A stretch of DNA of 64,000 nt, from positions 1-64,000 of the forward strand of contig JAIKWU010000079.1 in the NCBI GenBank assembly GCA_024684455.1, given 5' to 3'. This document shows, one piece after another, positions 9,308-18,744 of this stretch; within the stretch, counting starts at the first letter, position 1; every line of letters begins with the position of its first letter. A model generated the notes under the pieces. That model worked only from the letters and a program-made list of their open reading frames with translations, was not told the origin of the DNA and did no database searches. The stretch comes from Bacteroidaceae bacterium. Its GTDB lineage: Bacteria; Bacteroidota; Bacteroidia; Bacteroidales; Bacteroidaceae. Position numbers and translations under genes: made by a program.

Positions 9308-10630
9308 TTAATTCTTAATTCTTAACTTTCTCATGGCGAAGCAATAATACACCGTTTGCACAACGCCGCGCATCACAAGAAACAGCAGGTAGGCAAGCCA
9401 GAGTACGTGGTTGGTGCCAGCGACATTCAGCAGCAGGAGCATGTAGTAGCAGCCAAAGAAGAGGAAGGCTGCAATGAGCGTGGCGACGAGCATCTGCCAA
9501 GCCCAGGTAGTGCCGATGAACACGCCATCCCACACAAAAGCAGCCATGCCACACAGCGGCAGCAGCACTGCCCAGAGGAGATAGTCGGTCGAAGCCTGCA
9601 CCACATCTTCCTCGTCGGTCAGCAACCGCAGGAATCCCTCTCCGCCGAAGACATAGACTGCCGTGAACACGACAACCAGTGCGGCACCCCACACAAAGAC
9701 GCTACGGACCGTCTGCCGCAAATGCAGAAAGTCGCGAGCACCGTAGAATTTGCCGCACATCGCCTCGGCAGCAAAAGCGAAGCCGTCCATCACGTAGGAG
9801 AAAATCAGCGAGAACTGAAGCAGCAGCGTGTTGACAGCCAGCAGCGTGTCGCCCTGACGTGCCCCTGCACTGGTGAAGAAAAACATCACCGCCACAAGGA
9901 ACAGCGTGCGGAGGAAGATGTCGCGATTGACTGCAAAAAATCCGCCAGTCGTCTGTACGGACACCGACGACTTGAAGGACCTGACGGACAGCGTCACATC
10001 ATAGCCACTGTGCAGCAGGGCCACACCCAGTGCTACCCCACTCCACTGAGCCACCACCGTGCCGAGGGCGATGCCTTCGACCTTCATCCCGAAGCCCAGG
10101 ACGAACAGGAGGCTCGCGGCAATGTTGATGACGTTCTGTACGATGGAAACGATCATGGGCCTCCGCGTATCCTGCATCCCAATGTACCAGCCGTTGAGGG
10201 AGTAGAGCGACAGCATGGCGGGGGCGCCCCATATACAGATATTAAAGTAGGTGCGTGCGAGTTCGGTGACCTCATCCGTCGGCTGCATGAGCAGCAGACC
10301 CAGTTCGCGCAGCGGCCACCAAAGCACGATGAGCCCTACACCCAGTCCGAAGCCAGTGAGCATGGCACGGTGGAGCAGACGTCGCACCTCGTCCATACGC
10401 CCCGCACCCAGTGCCTGACTAGTCATGCCGCTCGTGCCCATCCGCAGAAAGCCCAGCAGCCAATACATCATGTTGAACAGCATCGAACCGACGGCGACCG
10501 CCCCGATGTAGGCAGCCGACCCGAGGTGTCCGCTGATGGCAGAATCGACCAGTCCCAGCAGGGGAACAGTCACATTGCTCACGATGGCAGGCACTGCGAT
10601 GCGCAGGATTTCGCGGTTCGTCCAGTCCAT
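9308..10630 (-). CDS. MATE family efflux transporter (DinF/NorM type)
   Basis: 440 residues from MDWTNREILRIAVPAIVSN. A longer upstream frame has no signal for initiation, and the promoter at 10639-10669 lies inside it. About twelve hydrophobic segments run through the protein (LPLLGLVDSAISGHLG, AVAVGSMLFNMMYWLLGFL, AMLSLYSLNGWYIGMQDTR). These are typical MATE segments for cation-coupled drug or metabolite export across the inner membrane. Length fits the family. The substrate is unknown. The co-directional downstream lyase fusion gene is only 22 bases away, though a functional link is not obvious. Confidence 0.9.
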   Translation of the reverse strand: MDWTNREILRIAVPAIVSNVTVPLLGLVDSAISGHLGSAAYIGAVAVGSMLFNMMYWLLGFLRMGTSGMTSQALGAGRMDEVRRLLHRAMLTGFGLGVGLIVLWWPLRELGLLLMQPTDEVTELARTYFNICIWGAPAMLSLYSLNGWYIGMQDTRRPMIVSIVQNVINIAASLLFVLGFGMKVEGIALGTVVAQWSGVALGVALLHSGYDVTLSVRSFKSSVSVQTTGGFFAVNRDIFLRTLFLVAVMFFFTSAGARQGDTLLAVNTLLLQFSLIFSYVMDGFAFAAEAMCGKFYGARDFLHLRQTVRSVFVWGAALVVVFTAVYVFGGEGFLRLLTDEEDVVQASTDYLLWAVLLPLCGMAAFVWDGVFIGTTWAWQMLVATLIAAFLFFGCYYMLLLLNVAGTNHVLWLAYLLFLVMRGVVQTVYYCFAMRKLRIKN

Positions 10631-10638
10631 ATCTTCTG

Positions 10639-10669
10639 CAAAGTTACGATGAAACGAGCGGACTGCAAA
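10639..10669 (-). promoter_or_regulatory. Promoter of the MATE gene
   Basis: On the minus strand TTTG (10666-10669) is 19 bases before TAACTTTG (10639-10646). The leader to the start at 10630 would be very short. This supports the shorter start of the MATE gene. Confidence 0.75.
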
Positions 10670-10763
10670 ACAAAAAACAAAGTTTTTCGCCTTTGTGCTC
10701 CCGCACCAACGTGACCTCAGCGATGCCAAAGATGCAACACCATCACGACACAGCGAAACGTCA

Positions 10764-10848
10764 CCTCCAAGTGCTTGGAAAAATCACGCTAAGCACTTGG
10801 CGTTGTCACGCTAAGCACTTGGCGTGAAAACGCCAAGCACTTAGACGT
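10764..10848. repeat. 22-bp phased palindrome array, site 2
   Basis: Four units with cores centred at 10772.5 (CCAAGTGCTTGG), 10794.5 and 10816.5 (both ACGCTAAGCACTTGGCGT) and 10838.5 (ACGCCAAGCACTTAG). The step is exactly 22 bp. It lies between divergent MATE and cyclophilin genes, upstream of both promoters. Confidence 0.92.
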
Positions 10849-10868
10849 AGAAAAAAACTGCGGAGTTT

Positions 10869-10901
10869 TTTGGTGCGAACAGCGTTTTTTTCGTACTTTT
10901 G
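10869..10901 (+). promoter_or_regulatory. Promoter of the cyclophilin gene
   Basis: TTTG (10869-10872), a 21-base spacer and TACTTTTG (10894-10901) match the Bacteroidetes consensus. Transcription would begin inside the longest frame and favours the ATG at 10948. Confidence 0.75.
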
Positions 10902-10947
10902 CAACGGAATATCCATCTACACACTGAACACACTTAAAAAAACAGAC

Positions 10948-11790
10948 ATGAGACACACCCTGAGTTTACTGCTGATGTTCACCCTGCTGCTCACTGCCAC
11001 AAGTTGCAGCGGACAGAACGGCGAGAAGGAGACAGAAGTGGAGTTGGAAACGACGGCCGGCACCATCCGCGTACGCCTGTTCAACGACACACCGATTCAC
11101 CGCGACAACTTCATCAAGAACGTTCAGGACGGCAAGTACGATGGTGTAACCTTCCACCGCGTCATCCGCAACTTCATGATTCAGACTGGCGACCCCAACA
11201 CGCGCCCAGGTTTCGAGGCCGAACTGGCAGCGGCTGCCAAAGACAGTGCGAATGCTGTACCGACGCTGAAGGCCGAGATTCTGTTTCCACGCTACTACCA
11301 CCATCGCGGCGTGCTGGCGGCTGCACGCGAGGGCGACGACGTCAACCCGCTCAAGAACAGCGACGCCTATCAGTTCTACATCGTCACAGGAAAGTTCCAG
11401 AACGAGCAGGCCCTCGTTGAGATGGAACTGATGCGCAAGGACGCACGTGTCGGGCAGGTCTTTCAAGAAAAGCTGAAAAGCCACGCCGATGCCATCGACG
11501 AAATGCGCAAGAAACGTGACATGAACGGCATCAGCAAACTGCAGGAACGGCTGCTCGACCAGGCGCGTATGGAAGTGGACGACTTGCCGCCCTCCACCTT
11601 CGAATACTCGCCAGACATGCAGCGCACCTACCGCAGTAAAGGCGGCGCACCGTGGCTCGATGGAGAATACACCATCTTCGGAGAAGTCGTGGAAGGAATA
11701 AAAGTGGTCCTCGACATCGAAAAAGCGAAGACCGACGACAACGACCGCCCTCTCAAGGACATCCGCATCGTCAAAGCACGAATCCTATAA
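10948..11790 (+). CDS. Envelope lipoprotein peptidyl-prolyl cis-trans isomerase, cyclophilin type
   Basis: 280 residues from [20 protein letters not shown], a lipoprotein signal with lipobox TATSC; the longer frame would lose it and precede the promoter. The cyclophilin core is clear ([48 protein letters not shown] and [10 protein letters not shown]). Between the last two lies an insertion of about 70 residues, charged and helical, ending near GGAPWLDG, that ordinary cyclophilins lack. It should catalyse proline isomerisation during folding in the periplasm. The 3' end overlaps convergent ruvA by 6 bases. Confidence 0.88.
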   Translation: MRHTLSLLLMFTLLLTATSCSGQNGEKETEVELETTAGTIRVRLFNDTPIHRDNFIKNVQDGKYDGVTFHRVIRNFMIQTGDPNTRPGFEAELAAAAKDSANAVPTLKAEILFPRYYHHRGVLAAAREGDDVNPLKNSDAYQFYIVTGKFQNEQALVEMELMRKDARVGQVFQEKLKSHADAIDEMRKKRDMNGISKLQERLLDQARMEVDDLPPSTFEYSPDMQRTYRSKGGAPWLDGEYTIFGEVVEGIKVVLDIEKAKTDDNDRPLKDIRIVKARIL

Positions 11791-12387
11791 CATCTTAAAC
11801 GCCATCTTGATGACCCGTTCGACACTTGCCGACGGGTCGTCTTTCAAAATGGCACGCACCACCTTCGCCACGGGCGCAGGAGGATAGCCCAGTGCACGGA
11901 GCGCCTCGACGGCGTCGTCGTGCACTTGTTGATTGATGGCAGGTGCGCCATCGTCGCTCGCAGCAGCCGAAGTCGGGCTGATGCCGAGTTGCGTCACCTT
12001 GTCACGAAGTTCGACAATGATGCGCTGTGCCGTTTTGGCACCAAGCCCCTTGACCGTCTTCAGCAGTTTGTCATTGCCGTTGAGGATGATGTCGCAAAGT
12101 TCTGCGGGCGAATAGGCAGACAGAATCATACGCGCCGTATTGCCGCCGATGCCCGAGACCGAAATCAGTTGCTGGAACAGACTGCGCTCCTCTTTCGTGC
12201 TGAATCCGAAGAGGACGTATGCATCCTCGCGTATGGCCTCGAAGACATAGAGGCGCACTTCTTCTTTTCCCTGAATGGAGGAGAACGTATTGAGAGATAT
12301 GTTCAGCAAATAGCCGACACCGTGACACTCGACAGTGGCTGTTGCAGGGGTGAGGTCGTCGAGACGGCCTTTGACGTATTCTATCAT
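11785..12387 (-). CDS. ruvA: Holliday junction branch migration protein RuvA
   Basis: 200 residues, the usual length. The N-terminal OB domain ([32 protein letters not shown]) is followed by two helix-hairpin-helix motifs ([16 protein letters not shown] and [19 protein letters not shown]) and a C-terminal domain III ([21 protein letters not shown]). RuvA binds four-way junctions and loads the RuvB motor during recombination repair. It lies 37 bases after the ABC exporter gene on the same strand, so nadK, the exporter and ruvA may form one transcript. The last 6 bases overlap the cyclophilin gene on the other strand. Confidence 0.96.
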   Translation of the reverse strand: MIEYVKGRLDDLTPATATVECHGVGYLLNISLNTFSSIQGKEEVRLYVFEAIREDAYVLFGFSTKEERSLFQQLISVSGIGGNTARMILSAYSPAELCDIILNGNDKLLKTVKGLGAKTAQRIIVELRDKVTQLGISPTSAAASDDGAPAINQQVHDDAVEALRALGYPPAPVAKVVRAILKDDPSASVERVIKMAFKML

Positions 12388-12424
12388 GGGGATTGAAAGA
12401 GTTAAAAGTTAAAAGTTAAAATAA

Positions 12425-14125
12425 CTATGAAACGATGCGGTACATGGTAAGTTGGTCGCTCGTGAAGCCTACGACGGCGAGGCGGTGGGTCACGAAAATG
12501 ATGGTCGTGTCGGTGAAGTGAGCCTTTAGGCGTTCCAGCAACTGCCGCTCGGTCTGGATGTCCAGTGCCGACGTAGCCTCGTCGAGCAGCAGCACGCGAC
12601 ACGGACGCAGGATGGCACGGGCTATCGCCACGCGCTGTGCCTGTCCCTCGCTCAGTCCGCCACCGCCTTCGCCACAGCGTGTGTCGAGCCCTTCTGGCAG
12701 GTCCTGCACGAAGTCGGCCATCGCCAGATGGAGGGCACGATGCATCTGCTCGGTCGTTGCCGCGGGATTGCCGAAAAGCAAGTTGTCGCGAATGGTGCCT
12801 GAAAAGAGCGTGTTGCCTTGAGGCACGTATGAGAAATTGCAACGGGTGGCTGTGCTGACGGGCACGGCACCGTTCTTTTCGTTATAGAGTGACACGTGTC
12901 CCTGACTGGGTTCGATGAGGGCGAGCATAAGACGTATCAGCGTGGTCTTGCCGGCACCTGTCTCGCCGAGTATGGCTGTGAACGAACCTGGACGGAAGTC
13001 GTAACTGAACTGGCGCAGCACGTGGCGTCCGCGATCGGTGTATTGATAATCGACATTCTGGATGCGCAGGCCGACTTTTCCGTCGAGGGCAACGGGCGGC
13101 AGTGAGGGTTCGAGCGGAAGAGCCTCAAGTTCCATCAGACGCTCGCTCGAAGTGAGGCTGTTGACCAGCGTGGGCAGCAACCGCGCCATGTCGAGCAGCG
13201 GACGTTGAATGCGGCTGATGAGTTGTGTGAAGGCCATGAGTACGCCGACGGTGATGAGATGGTCCTGCAGTTGGAACAGTCCCCAGACGAGCGCAACGAG
13301 ATAGCCTCCGGCAAAGCCGATGTTGACGAACATTTTGGTAAGAATCGAGAAGCGTGCGCGGCTCTTTACCTGTTTACGCAGCAGTTGCTGACGCTGCTCC
13401 AGGCGTCCGACCATGGCGTCGCCCTGTTCGAGCACCTTTACCACCATCTTGTGCTGCACGCTTTCCTGTATCGTCGCCTGTAGCGCGGAATTGCTGTCCT
13501 TAATCTTCCGCACGATGCGGCGCATCTTGTGAAAGTAGAAACGGCTGAGCAGGATGAACACAGGTGCTGTGGCCACCACGATGAGTGCCAGCATCGAGTC
13601 CATGATGTAGAGATAGACGAACGAGGCAACGAACTGTACCACAATGATGACGGTCGAAGGCAACACCTCGGTCATCAGAGCCACGATGTCGTTGACGTCG
13701 CCAAACAGACGGTTGAGCACATCACCGCTGTGGAAGCGTTCAACGCCGTTCCAACGGCCTTTCAGCAGACGGGCGAAAAACTCCTGCTGCATCAGGTTCT
13801 GCGTCTTCACCCCCAGCACGGCACGCACCCACGTCATCAGGATGTTGAGCAGCAGTTCAGCCACCATCACACCTCCGAACAGGCTGGCAAAGAGCACCAA
13901 AGACCCTTCGCGCGAACCTGTCGCTATGTCGGTCAGACGGCGCAGCATCTCAACGCCGACCAGCCCCAACACTACCTGCAGCAGCCCCACCACAACATTG
14001 ATGAAAGCCTGCAGACGGCAACGGCGGTGATGGGTCCACAGCCAGCGGACAATCGTGCGGGTTGAGTATCTCGTCTTGTTCAGTTTCACGGTCACTTTCT
14101 TTCTGGTCTCAAAACATATCTCCAA
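12425..14125 (-). CDS. ABC exporter, fused membrane and ATPase domains
   Basis: 566 residues. Residues about 30-320 form a six-helix exporter domain (VVVGLLQVVLGLVGVEMLR, STVIIVVQFVASFVYLYI). The nucleotide-binding domain has Walker A GETGAGKTT, Q-loop YVPQGNTLF, signature LSEGQAQR, Walker B VLLLDEATSALD and the switch His in VTHRLAVV. It is a homodimer-type lipid or drug exporter of MsbA/MdlB style; the substrate cannot be inferred. It starts 4 bases after the stop of nadK, so the two are probably co-transcribed. Confidence 0.92.
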   Translation of the reverse strand: MEICFETRKKVTVKLNKTRYSTRTIVRWLWTHHRRCRLQAFINVVVGLLQVVLGLVGVEMLRRLTDIATGSREGSLVLFASLFGGVMVAELLLNILMTWVRAVLGVKTQNLMQQEFFARLLKGRWNGVERFHSGDVLNRLFGDVNDIVALMTEVLPSTVIIVVQFVASFVYLYIMDSMLALIVVATAPVFILLSRFYFHKMRRIVRKIKDSNSALQATIQESVQHKMVVKVLEQGDAMVGRLEQRQQLLRKQVKSRARFSILTKMFVNIGFAGGYLVALVWGLFQLQDHLITVGVLMAFTQLISRIQRPLLDMARLLPTLVNSLTSSERLMELEALPLEPSLPPVALDGKVGLRIQNVDYQYTDRGRHVLRQFSYDFRPGSFTAILGETGAGKTTLIRLMLALIEPSQGHVSLYNEKNGAVPVSTATRCNFSYVPQGNTLFSGTIRDNLLFGNPAATTEQMHRALHLAMADFVQDLPEGLDTRCGEGGGGLSEGQAQRVAIARAILRPCRVLLLDEATSALDIQTERQLLERLKAHFTDTTIIFVTHRLAVVGFTSDQLTMYRIVS

Positions 14126-14129
14126 GCCC

Positions 14130-15020
14130 TTAGCGGTTCCTTCTGTCTGCCCCCCACATCATCTTGCGGCGAAGGGTGGAGAAATAACTATGGCGGGGCC
14201 GCACGACGACCTTTACTGTGTAGGGTGCACGGCGGATTCGCAGGTGAATGCCCTCGTCGTAACTCTGGCTTCGGCCATCGACAGAAACGAGGAAATGATG
14301 GCTCCGGCTCTCGACCACCAGTTCGACTTCCGAATCGTCGCACAACACGATGGGCCGCATGTTGAGCGAGTGTGGGGCTACAGGCGTGAGGGTCATCGTC
14401 TGGCTCTGCGGCACAACGATAGGCCCGCCGACGCTCAGCGAGTAGGCGGTCGAACCCGTGGGCGTTCCGACAATGAGTCCGTCGGCCTGATACGTGGTCA
14501 GATATTCACCGTTGATGTGGGTGTGTATCTTGATCATCGACGAGATGTCGTGCTTCAGGATGGCTATCTCATTGAGGGCGAAGGGATAGCCCTCCAACAC
14601 GTTCTCGTCCGAAGTGAGTTGCAGGACACTGTGGTCCTCCAGGCTGTAACCATCGCTGTAGATGGCAGCAATGACCGCCTCAATGTCGTCGGGCGAAAAC
14701 GAGGCCAGAAAGCCCAGATGCCCCATGTTGAATCCGACAATCGGAATCTGCTTGCCGCCCACACGGCTTGCCACGTCGAGGAAAGTGCCATCGCCCCCCA
14801 TGCACAGCACAAAGTCGGCATCGAAATCGTTGTTCTGAATGAGACGGCAGGGCGGAACCTGAATCTGCAGACCCTGTACCATGAATTCATGAAAACCTTC
14901 TTCGACGGCAATCTCAGCATCGTACGCCATCAGCACCGCCAGCAGTTTCTGTGCGGCAGCGGCCTTACGCTCCTGGAATACATTACCGAAGAGGGCGAAA
15001 CGTAACTTCCTTTCTGACAT
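14130..15020 (-). CDS. nadK: NAD kinase
   Basis: 296 residues. CMGGDGTFLDVA carries the GGDGT phosphate-binding motif, followed by FNMGHLGFLA, ALNEIAILKH, YQADGLIVGTPTGSTAYSLS and SVDGRSQ, all in the order known for NAD kinases. It phosphorylates NAD with ATP to give NADP in the cytoplasm. The gene is divergent from pdxJ, a neighbourhood common in Bacteroidales. It heads a probable nadK-exporter-ruvA unit and has a well-formed promoter at 15147-15177. Confidence 0.96.
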   Translation of the reverse strand: MSERKLRFALFGNVFQERKAAAAQKLLAVLMAYDAEIAVEEGFHEFMVQGLQIQVPPCRLIQNNDFDADFVLCMGGDGTFLDVASRVGGKQIPIVGFNMGHLGFLASFSPDDIEAVIAAIYSDGYSLEDHSVLQLTSDENVLEGYPFALNEIAILKHDISSMIKIHTHINGEYLTTYQADGLIVGTPTGSTAYSLSVGGPIVVPQSQTMTLTPVAPHSLNMRPIVLCDDSEVELVVESRSHHFLVSVDGRSQSYDEGIHLRIRRAPYTVKVVVRPRHSYFSTLRRKMMWGADRRNR

Positions 15021-15146
15021 ATCGAAATGTGAATAGACGTAGAATTATAGTACGGAAATGTTATTTTTCCTCAAAAACTTGGCCTCAGCGGCACTGTGTT
15101 GCGAAAAAATCCGTACATTTGCAAAGATTTTAACACTTTGTGACCG

Positions 15147-15177
15147 CAAAGATACGGGTAAGCGAGCGCAAAACAAA
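15147..15177 (-). promoter_or_regulatory. Promoter of nadK
   Basis: On the minus strand TTTG (15174-15177), 19 bases and TATCTTTG (15147-15154) match the consensus, leaving a leader of about 120 bases. A plus-strand TACATTTG at 15114-15121 has no -33 partner and is not claimed. Confidence 0.7.
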
Positions 15178-15195
15178 AGAATTTATTCTTTATTT

Positions 15196-15237
15196 TTTGC
15201 CGAGCACGAGTATCTTCGGCGAGTTTTACTCGGCAAA
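15196..15237. other. Inverted repeat upstream of pdxJ
   Basis: TTTGCCGAG (15196-15204) and its exact complement (15229-15237) enclose 24 bases that hold a second, weaker copy of CGGCGAG. A TATCTTTG-like element on the minus strand overlaps the right arm. It could be a regulator site or a leader hairpin; the sequence does not decide. Confidence 0.45.
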
Positions 15238-15301
15238 GATAAGCAATTATTTTGAAAATGCCACTTCTGTGTAGCAATAACTTATAAAAAATCCAACACA
15301 A

Positions 15302-16018
15302 ATGACAAAACTGAGTGTCAACATCAACAAGATAGCGACCATCCGCAACGCTCGCGGAGGCAACAACCCCGACATACTCGCCGTCGCACGCGACTGCGAA
15401 CGCTTCGGTGCCGACGGCATTACCGTACATCCCCGTCCCGACGAACGACACATCCGCCGCGACGACGTGATTAACCTCAAACCCATCCTCAGCACCGAAT
15501 TCAACATCGAGGGCAACCCGCAACCTGCCTTCGTCGAACTCGTGAAGAGCGTGCGGCCCACACAAGTGACCCTCGTGCCCGATGCGCCCGACCAACTGAC
15601 TTCAAACGCAGGATGGGACACACGCACACACTTCGATTTCCTGACCGACATCATCGCCGACTTCAAGTCGCTCGGTATCCGAACCAGCATCTTCATCGGC
15701 ACAGACACCGAACTGATTGAACTCGCTGCAAAGACAGGTACCGACCGCGTCGAACTCTACACAGAGCCCTACGCAACGCAGTATCCCCACAATCCCGACG
15801 CAGCCGTCGCACCCTTCGTTCGCGCTGCCGAGGTCGCCAAAAAATGCGGTCTCGGACTCAACGCTGGCCACGACCTCTCGCTCGACAACCTCGCCTTCTT
15901 CAAGCAACAAATCCCCTGGCTCGACGAAGTCAGCATCGGACACGCACTGGTCTGCGACGCCCTCTACCTCGGACTGGAAGAGACCATCCGCCGCTACAAA
16001 GACTGCCTCGCCGACTGA
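15302..16018 (+). CDS. pdxJ: Pyridoxine 5'-phosphate synthase PdxJ
   Basis: 238 residues with the family signature at the start ([19 protein letters not shown]), then [19 protein letters not shown], the substrate-binding [36 protein letters not shown] and [13 protein letters not shown]. It condenses 1-deoxyxylulose 5-phosphate with 3-amino-2-oxopropyl phosphate to pyridoxine 5'-phosphate as a cytosolic TIM barrel. It lies 57 bases before exbB on the same strand; pdxJ ahead of exbB-exbD-tonB is a familiar Bacteroidales order. Confidence 0.96.
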   Translation: MTKLSVNINKIATIRNARGGNNPDILAVARDCERFGADGITVHPRPDERHIRRDDVINLKPILSTEFNIEGNPQPAFVELVKSVRPTQVTLVPDAPDQLTSNAGWDTRTHFDFLTDIIADFKSLGIRTSIFIGTDTELIELAAKTGTDRVELYTEPYATQYPHNPDAAVAPFVRAAEVAKKCGLGLNAGHDLSLDNLAFFKQQIPWLDEVSIGHALVCDALYLGLEETIRRYKDCLAD

Positions 16019-16075
16019 CCCGTCACCCATCAGCCCCATTCACTCCATACACCCCATTAACCCCCAACTCATACT

Positions 16076-16693
16076 ATGAAAGAACTCAGCATCCTCGAAC
16101 TCATGCAGCAGGGCGGCTGGATTATGCTCGTACTCGCCGTGCTCAGCGTCATCGCCGTCTATATCTTCATTGAACGCTACATCGCCATCCGTTCAGCAGA
16201 GCGCGACGACCCGCTCTTCATGGACCGTATCCGCGACTACATGAAAAACGGTGACGTGAAAAGCGCCATCAACTTCTGCCGAGTGACGAACACGCCTGGC
16301 TCGCGTATCATCGAACGAGGCATCAGCCGCATGAACCGCTCTGCACAGGAGATACAGACCGCCATCGAGAACACAGGCAACCTCGAAGTGGCCGCCCTCG
16401 AGAAACGCCTACATGTACTGGCCACCATCTCGGGCGGCGCACCGATGATTGGCTTCCTCGGCACAGTCATTGGCATGGTGGAGGCTTTCTGGCAGATGTC
16501 GAACGCCGGTGGCGAACTCGACCTCTCCATGCTCTCCGGCGGCATTTACCAGGCAATGGTAACGACCGTCGGAGGTCTCATCGTCGGTATCGTCGCCCTG
16601 TTCGCCTACAATTACCTTGTTGCAAAGGTCGATGGTGTTGTCAACGAACTTGAGCGCAAGAGCCTCGCCTTCATGGACCTTCTGAACGAATAG
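16076..16693 (+). CDS. exbB: MotA/TolQ/ExbB proton channel protein
   Basis: 205 residues with three membrane segments: about 14-34 (WIMLVLAVLSVIAVYIFIE), about 115-138 (ATISGGAPMIGFLGTVIGM) and about 160-182 (MVTTVGGLIVGIVALFAYNYL). GFLGTVIGMVEAF is the ExbB/TolQ signature. It pairs with ExbD to use proton-motive force to drive TonB. The downstream genes follow 4 and 6 bases apart, so the three form one operon. ExbB rather than TolQ is preferred because a TonB-like gene follows. Confidence 0.92.
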   Translation: MKELSILELMQQGGWIMLVLAVLSVIAVYIFIERYIAIRSAERDDPLFMDRIRDYMKNGDVKSAINFCRVTNTPGSRIIERGISRMNRSAQEIQTAIENTGNLEVAALEKRLHVLATISGGAPMIGFLGTVIGMVEAFWQMSNAGGELDLSMLSGGIYQAMVTTVGGLIVGIVALFAYNYLVAKVDGVVNELERKSLAFMDLLNE

Positions 16694-16697
16694 CATT

Positions 16698-17111
16698 ATG
16701 GCTTTACATCGAAGAACCAAGGTCACGCCGCTGTTCAACATGTCGTCAATGACCGACATCATCTTTCTGTTGCTCATCTTCTTCATGATAACGAGCACGA
16801 TGGTGTCGCCCTCGGCCATCAAGGTGAACCTGCCCCACTCCAAGAAGCAGACCACCACAAAGGCGGCGGCACGGGTCGTCATCGACGCGCAGTTGAACCT
16901 CTACGCTAGCCCCGACGGAAAAAAAGAGCAGCCTGTCACGCTCGACGAACTGCCTGCCGTCCTGGAGGCGGCACGCACCGACTCTGCCGAACTTTTCGTC
17001 TCGCTCTATGCCGACGAGAATGTTCCTTACCGAAACGTCGTCGAGGTGCTCAACGTGGCCAATGAGCATCACTTCAAGATGGTGCTCGCCACACGTCCAC
17101 CTAAGAAATAA
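16698..17111 (+). CDS. exbD: ExbD/TolR biopolymer transport protein
   Basis: 137 residues: a short cytoplasmic start, one membrane segment (SMTDIIFLLLIFFMITSTM) that contains the conserved Asp of the ExbD/TolR proton path, and a periplasmic domain (ELFVSLYADENVPYRNVVEVLNVA). It sits 4 bases after exbB and 6 bases before the tonB-like gene, the usual order for the TonB energising complex that powers uptake through outer-membrane SusC-type receptors. Confidence 0.93.
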   Translation: MALHRRTKVTPLFNMSSMTDIIFLLLIFFMITSTMVSPSAIKVNLPHSKKQTTTKAAARVVIDAQLNLYASPDGKKEQPVTLDELPAVLEAARTDSAELFVSLYADENVPYRNVVEVLNVANEHHFKMVLATRPPKK

Positions 17112-17117
17112 CACCCC

Positions 17118-18068
17118 ATGGAATCGCCCCGCAAGCGCAAGACCCTCGCTGTCGTGCTGAGCCTCGCCATTCATGCCGCGCTCATCGCACTGCTCGCCAT
17201 CCTCACCCTCACCGCCGCCGAGCGCGACCCGCAGGACGAGGACGGCATCCCTGTGCTGCTCGGCGAAGCAGGCAACACTGCCGAATGGGGCACGCCGCAA
17301 CAACCCGCCACACCCTCTTCAACGCAGGAATCGGCCGAAGCCACCGAGCCCGACGTTTCCTCGGAGCCCACTCCACCGCCCACTCCCACTCCACCCACAA
17401 AGCCCACGCCCCCGACTCCGCCTGCAAAGCCCACACCGGCACAGCCCGCCAAGCCTGTCATTACCCAGCCCGACGAGGCCACCATCGCTGCTGAGAAAGC
17501 ACGCAAAGAGCGCGAAGCCAAAGCAAAGGCCGAAGCAGAACAGAAAAAAAAGGCTGAGAACGAACGAAAGGCACGCGAGGAGGCTGCACGCAAGGAGCGT
17601 GAAGAAGCCGAGCGCAAGGCCAAGGCTGAGAAAGAGCGCAAGGCGCGCGAGGAGGCCGCACGCAAGGCAGCCGAAAAGAAAGCGCGCGAGGAAGCCGCAG
17701 CAGCCGCTGCCAATAGCCGTGTGAGCGGTGCGTTTGGCGGTAAGAGCGGTGCACCCACAGGCAACGCCAACGCCGGTGCGCCCACAGGCGTAGGCGGCAC
17801 AGGCACCGCCCAGGCGAAAGTCGGTTCGCGCCGCGTCGTCTATCTTGCCACGCCCAACTATGCCGACCAGACCAGCGAAGGCACCATCGTGGTGTCGATT
17901 ATCGTCAACTCAGCCGGCCGCGTGACGAGCGCCACGGTACAGAGTGCCACAACGACCTCCACATCCCTGCGCAACGCCGCCATCGCCGCTGCCAGACAGT
18001 CGTCGTTCTCTGCCGGTGAAAACAATGCAGAGGCGGGCACCATCACCTACCGTTTCAAGTTGAAATAA
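17118..18068 (+). CDS. tonB: TonB/TolA-like energy transducer
   Basis: 316 residues: an N-terminal membrane anchor about 12-33 (LAVVLSLAIHAALIALLAIL), a Pro/Thr-rich stretch about 75-115, a long Lys/Glu/Ala/Arg helix about 120-200 of TolA type (EERAK-like heptads), a Gly/Ala linker, and a C-terminal TonB-like domain about 230-316 (SEGTIVVSIIVNSAGRVTSA, ending GTITYRFKLK). It should span the periplasm and couple ExbB-ExbD to outer-membrane transporters. The TolA-like helix leaves a Tol-system role possible. Third gene of the exb operon. Confidence 0.88.
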   Translation: MESPRKRKTLAVVLSLAIHAALIALLAILTLTAAERDPQDEDGIPVLLGEAGNTAEWGTPQQPATPSSTQESAEATEPDVSSEPTPPPTPTPPTKPTPPTPPAKPTPAQPAKPVITQPDEATIAAEKARKEREAKAKAEAEQKKKAENERKAREEAARKEREEAERKAKAEKERKAREEAARKAAEKKAREEAAAAAANSRVSGAFGGKSGAPTGNANAGAPTGVGGTGTAQAKVGSRRVVYLATPNYADQTSEGTIVVSIIVNSAGRVTSATVQSATTTSTSLRNAAIAAARQSSFSAGENNAEAGTITYRFKLK

Positions 18069-18087
18069 ACAAAGTCAAAATACACGT

Positions 18088-18166
18088 CCAAGTGCTTAGC
18101 GTTCGAACGCCAAGTGCTTAGCGTTGAAACGCCAAGTGCTTAGCGTCGTTTTTCCAAGTACTTCAC
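18088..18166. repeat. 22-bp phased palindrome array, site 3
   Basis: Four units with cores centred at 18094.5, 18116.5, 18138.5 (all AAGTGCTT within CGCCAAGTGCTTAGCG or its shortened form) and 18160.5 (CCAAGTACTTC). The step is exactly 22 bp. It fills the gap between the tonB-like gene and the DJ-1 gene, both on the + strand. Confidence 0.92.
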
Positions 18167-18189
18167 ATCAATCTAAAAACACACCCGTT

Positions 18190-18744
18190 ATGAACAAAAT
18201 CTATGTTTTTCTGGCCCCTGGATTTGAGACCATCGAAGCCCTCGGTGCAGTCGATGTGTTCCGTCGTGCCGGACTGCCCGTGCAGATGGTATCGACCACC
18301 GACACGCTGCTCGTCGAAAGCGCACACCACATCAACATCGAGGCCGACATCATGTTTGAGCAAGTGAACCCCACCGACGCAGCCCTGCTCTACCTGCCTG
18401 GCGGTATGCCAGGGGCAGCCAACCTGCAGGAACATGAGGGACTCGCACGCCTCATCCGACAGCACTACGACGCCGGTCGGCCACTGGCTGCCATCTGTGC
18501 CGCCCCGATGGTGTATGGTGCGATGGGACTGCTCGACGGACTGGAGGCTACGTGCTACCCAGGCTTCGAGGACACTTTGCTGGGTGCCACCCCGACGGGC
18601 GAACTCGTCGTGCGCGACGGGCAGTTCTTCCTCGGCAAGGGTCCAGCCGCCGTGCTGGAACTCTCCTTCACGATTGTCGCCCATTTCTGCGGTGAAGAAA
18701 AGGCAGAAGAAGTGCGCGACGGAATGCTCTACAACGAATTATGA
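18190..18744 (+). CDS. DJ-1/PfpI family protein
   Basis: 184 residues from [19 protein letters not shown]; the longer frame starts inside the repeat array and is not used. Typical DJ-1 features are APGFETIE with the conserved Glu, [14 protein letters not shown], and the nucleophile elbow [13 protein letters not shown] with the reactive Cys. Members act in protein or nucleotide deglycation, thiol stress defence or, in YajL relatives, as chaperones. The exact role here is not decided. Its stop overlaps the ispD start (ATGA), so the two are translationally coupled. Confidence 0.9.
   Translation: MNKIYVFLAPGFETIEALGAVDVFRRAGLPVQMVSTTDTLLVESAHHINIEADIMFEQVNPTDAALLYLPGGMPGAANLQEHEGLARLIRQHYDAGRPLAAICAAPMVYGAMGLLDGLEATCYPGFEDTLLGATPTGELVVRDGQFFLGKGPAAVLELSFTIVAHFCGEEKAEEVRDGMLYNEL

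Noticed and set aside
7849-9318. Long plus-strand frame opposite the lyase/beta-helix fusion
   Set aside because: Shadow of the gene at 6943-9285; the translation shows no recognisable fold or motif.
9356-10714. Plus-strand frame of 452 codons opposite the MATE gene
   Set aside because: Extremely His/Gln-rich, as expected from reading membrane-protein codons backwards.
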